NCBI GenBank assembly: GCA_943328715.2
Contig: CALQBB020000051.1
Coordinates: 1-6,533, forward strand
Source of the DNA: Polynucleobacter meluiroseus
Lineage (GTDB): Bacteria; Bacteroidota; Bacteroidia; Flavobacteriales_D; Crocinitomicaceae
Direction: 5' to 3'
Length of the DNA: 6,533 nt
The notes below the pieces were generated by a model that saw only the letters and a list, made by a program, of their open reading frames with translations, had not been told where the DNA came from and searched no databases. Shown piece after piece: positions 5,726-6,533 of this stretch (position 1 is the first letter of the stretch; each line of letters starts with the position of its first letter). A program made the position numbers and the translations under genes.

Positions 5726-5753
5726 AAGGGGGCACTGCCCCCTTTTTTTTTTT
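5726..5753 (+). terminator. Intrinsic terminator inside cassette 2
   Basis: AAGGGGGC (5726-5733) pairs with GCCCCCTT (5737-5744) around an ACT loop and is followed by eleven T residues (5743-5753). It starts 20 nt after the lipoprotein stop and ends 17 nt before the thioredoxin-like ATG, the same placement as in cassette 1, although loop and flanks differ. Confidence 0.9.
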
Positions 5754-5770
5754 AAATAAAACTTCACCAA

Positions 5771-6364
5771 ATGAATTTTTTCGAAACAATCTTCTTAAAC
5801 CTTGGGTTTTCCTGGACGGCTGCAAAATTGATCCCTTATTTAATGATGGCGATCCTCGGATTCACTCTCGTTTATTTCTTACATAGAAAAATCCAACACC
5901 GCGTCAAAAAGTGGCTAAGCATGACTCTTCTTTGTTTAGTGCCTTTTGGAACTTATTTTGCGGTTTATCCGATTTATCAAGGTGACTTCGTAAATATTCA
6001 TTTCCAACCAAAACAACTAGATAAATTTCCTTCGAAGCTTACGTTAAACATTGTCGTTTTGCCAAGTTGTCCTTACTGTCATGAAACCATCGAACTCATG
6101 AATCATTTGAAGGAAAGTTATCCAAAACTTCGCATTCGCTATGTTGTTGTGGCAAAATCGAAACAAACAATGCAAGCATTTCGATCGAAATTACATCCAA
6201 AGATTGACGTTCAACTCTCGAACAAACCTACAGATTGGATCATCATGGCACAAGGAGGTTTTCCTTGCATGATTTTAAGTAAGGATAAAAACATCATTTA
6301 CGCTTGGGAAAATGGACACTTCGGTGTTCGTGCCATAGACGACATTCTCAATCGCTTAAACTAA
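5771..6364 (+). CDS. Membrane-anchored thioredoxin-like protein with CPYC motif, copy 2
   Basis: This 197-residue paralogue of the protein at 4762 aligns without gaps over nearly its whole length, at about 60% identity by hand count. It keeps the two hydrophobic segments (about 17-36 and 49-68), the basic connecting loop (HRKIQHRVKKW, 38-48), Cys100-Pro-Tyr-Cys103, the DWIIMA strand (155-160), and GGFPCMIL (162-169) with putative cis-Pro165 and Cys166. The C-terminal AWEN.HFGV.AID block (178-190) is also conserved and may be a family signature. Cys84 of copy 1 is replaced by Asp; Cys55 lies in TM2. The least conserved stretch is 131-150, between strand and active-site face, where partner specificity could reside. 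The predicted location is the inner membrane with a periplasmic redox domain. Its TAA (6362-6364) overlaps the stop of the opposite-strand gene. Confidence 0.85.
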   Translation: MNFFETIFLNLGFSWTAAKLIPYLMMAILGFTLVYFLHRKIQHRVKKWLSMTLLCLVPFGTYFAVYPIYQGDFVNIHFQPKQLDKFPSKLTLNIVVLPSCPYCHETIELMNHLKESYPKLRIRYVVVAKSKQTMQAFRSKLHPKIDVQLSNKPTDWIIMAQGGFPCMILSKDKNIIYAWENGHFGVRAIDDILNRLN

Positions 6365-6533
6365 GCTTCCTCGATTGGTGTCACTTTGCGATTCATCCAA
6401 AACACACCAATGCATGCTAACAAAAGTAAACTTGATCCGGCGAAAGACAAGTTACTTCCCGTTTGAAATGCTTTTGGTTCGAACTTCCATTCAATTTGGT
6501 GTTTTCCTTTTGGAATTTTAACAGCGCGCAATA
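6361..6533 (-). CDS. YfhO-like membrane protein, C-terminal fragment
   Basis: Reading the minus strand, the frame is open from the window edge to TAG (complement of 6361-6363), giving 56 residues. The visible end has AVKIPKGKHQIEWKFEPKAF, a beta-type segment, then one hydrophobic helix (SFAGSSLLLLACIGVFWM) and a short charged tail NRKVTPIEEA. A P-x-G-x-H-x-I-E-(F/W)-x-(F/Y)-x-P segment followed by a terminal membrane helix is what I associate with the C-terminus of YfhO-family multi-pass proteins in Bacteroidota, thought to act in cell-surface glycosylation. The identification relies on a short fragment, so another large membrane protein is possible. It converges with the thioredoxin-like gene with a 4-nt overlap and no room for a terminator between them. 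Confidence 0.65.
   Translation of the reverse strand, partial: LRAVKIPKGKHQIEWKFEPKAFQTGSNLSFAGSSLLLLACIGVFWMNRKVTPIEEA

Noticed and set aside
5659..5886. ORF crossing from lipoprotein 2 through the terminator into the second thioredoxin-like gene
   Set aside because: It runs out of frame across the hairpin and two clear genes; its Phe-rich stretch is just the translated T-run.

Overview
The window looks like AT-rich chromosomal DNA from a Bacteroidota member, probably Flavobacteriia-like. This is an inference from three things: matches to the Bacteroidota -7 promoter element TAnnTTTG, genes without clear Shine-Dalgarno sequences, and Bacteroidota-type families (short lipoproteins, a YfhO-like membrane protein).

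Region 1 (1-4297) is the end of a surface polysaccharide locus. It holds the C-terminus of a GT4-type glycosyltransferase (+), a wecB-type UDP-GlcNAc 2-epimerase (-, TTG start), a class I SAM methyltransferase (+), a complete GT4 glycosyltransferase (-) and an FkbM-family methyltransferase (+). The five genes alternate strand one by one, so each convergent or divergent junction matters: a 23-bp 3' overlap at 324-346, and two abutting head-to-head -7 elements at 3378-3394. Together they would supply UDP-ManNAc, transfer sugars and methylate a glycan.

Region 2 (4298-6364) is the most unusual part. A two-gene cassette is present twice in tandem. Each copy has (a) a ~70-residue lipoprotein with four conserved cysteines in its mature part, (b) a strong intrinsic terminator, and (c) after only 15-17 nt, a two-helix membrane protein with a thioredoxin-like C-terminal domain (CPYC active site, cis-Pro followed by a third Cys). 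The positive-inside rule puts the thioredoxin domain in the periplasm. I infer a dedicated thiol-disulfide pair, the lipoprotein being substrate or partner, with enzyme level set by terminator read-through. The two membrane proteins are about 60% identical by hand count. The lipoprotein genes are nearly identical in their first 78 nt and diverge strongly afterwards.

Region 3 (6361-6533) is the 3' end of a gene on the minus strand, resembling the C-terminus of YfhO-family membrane proteins. Its stop codon overlaps that of the second thioredoxin-like gene.
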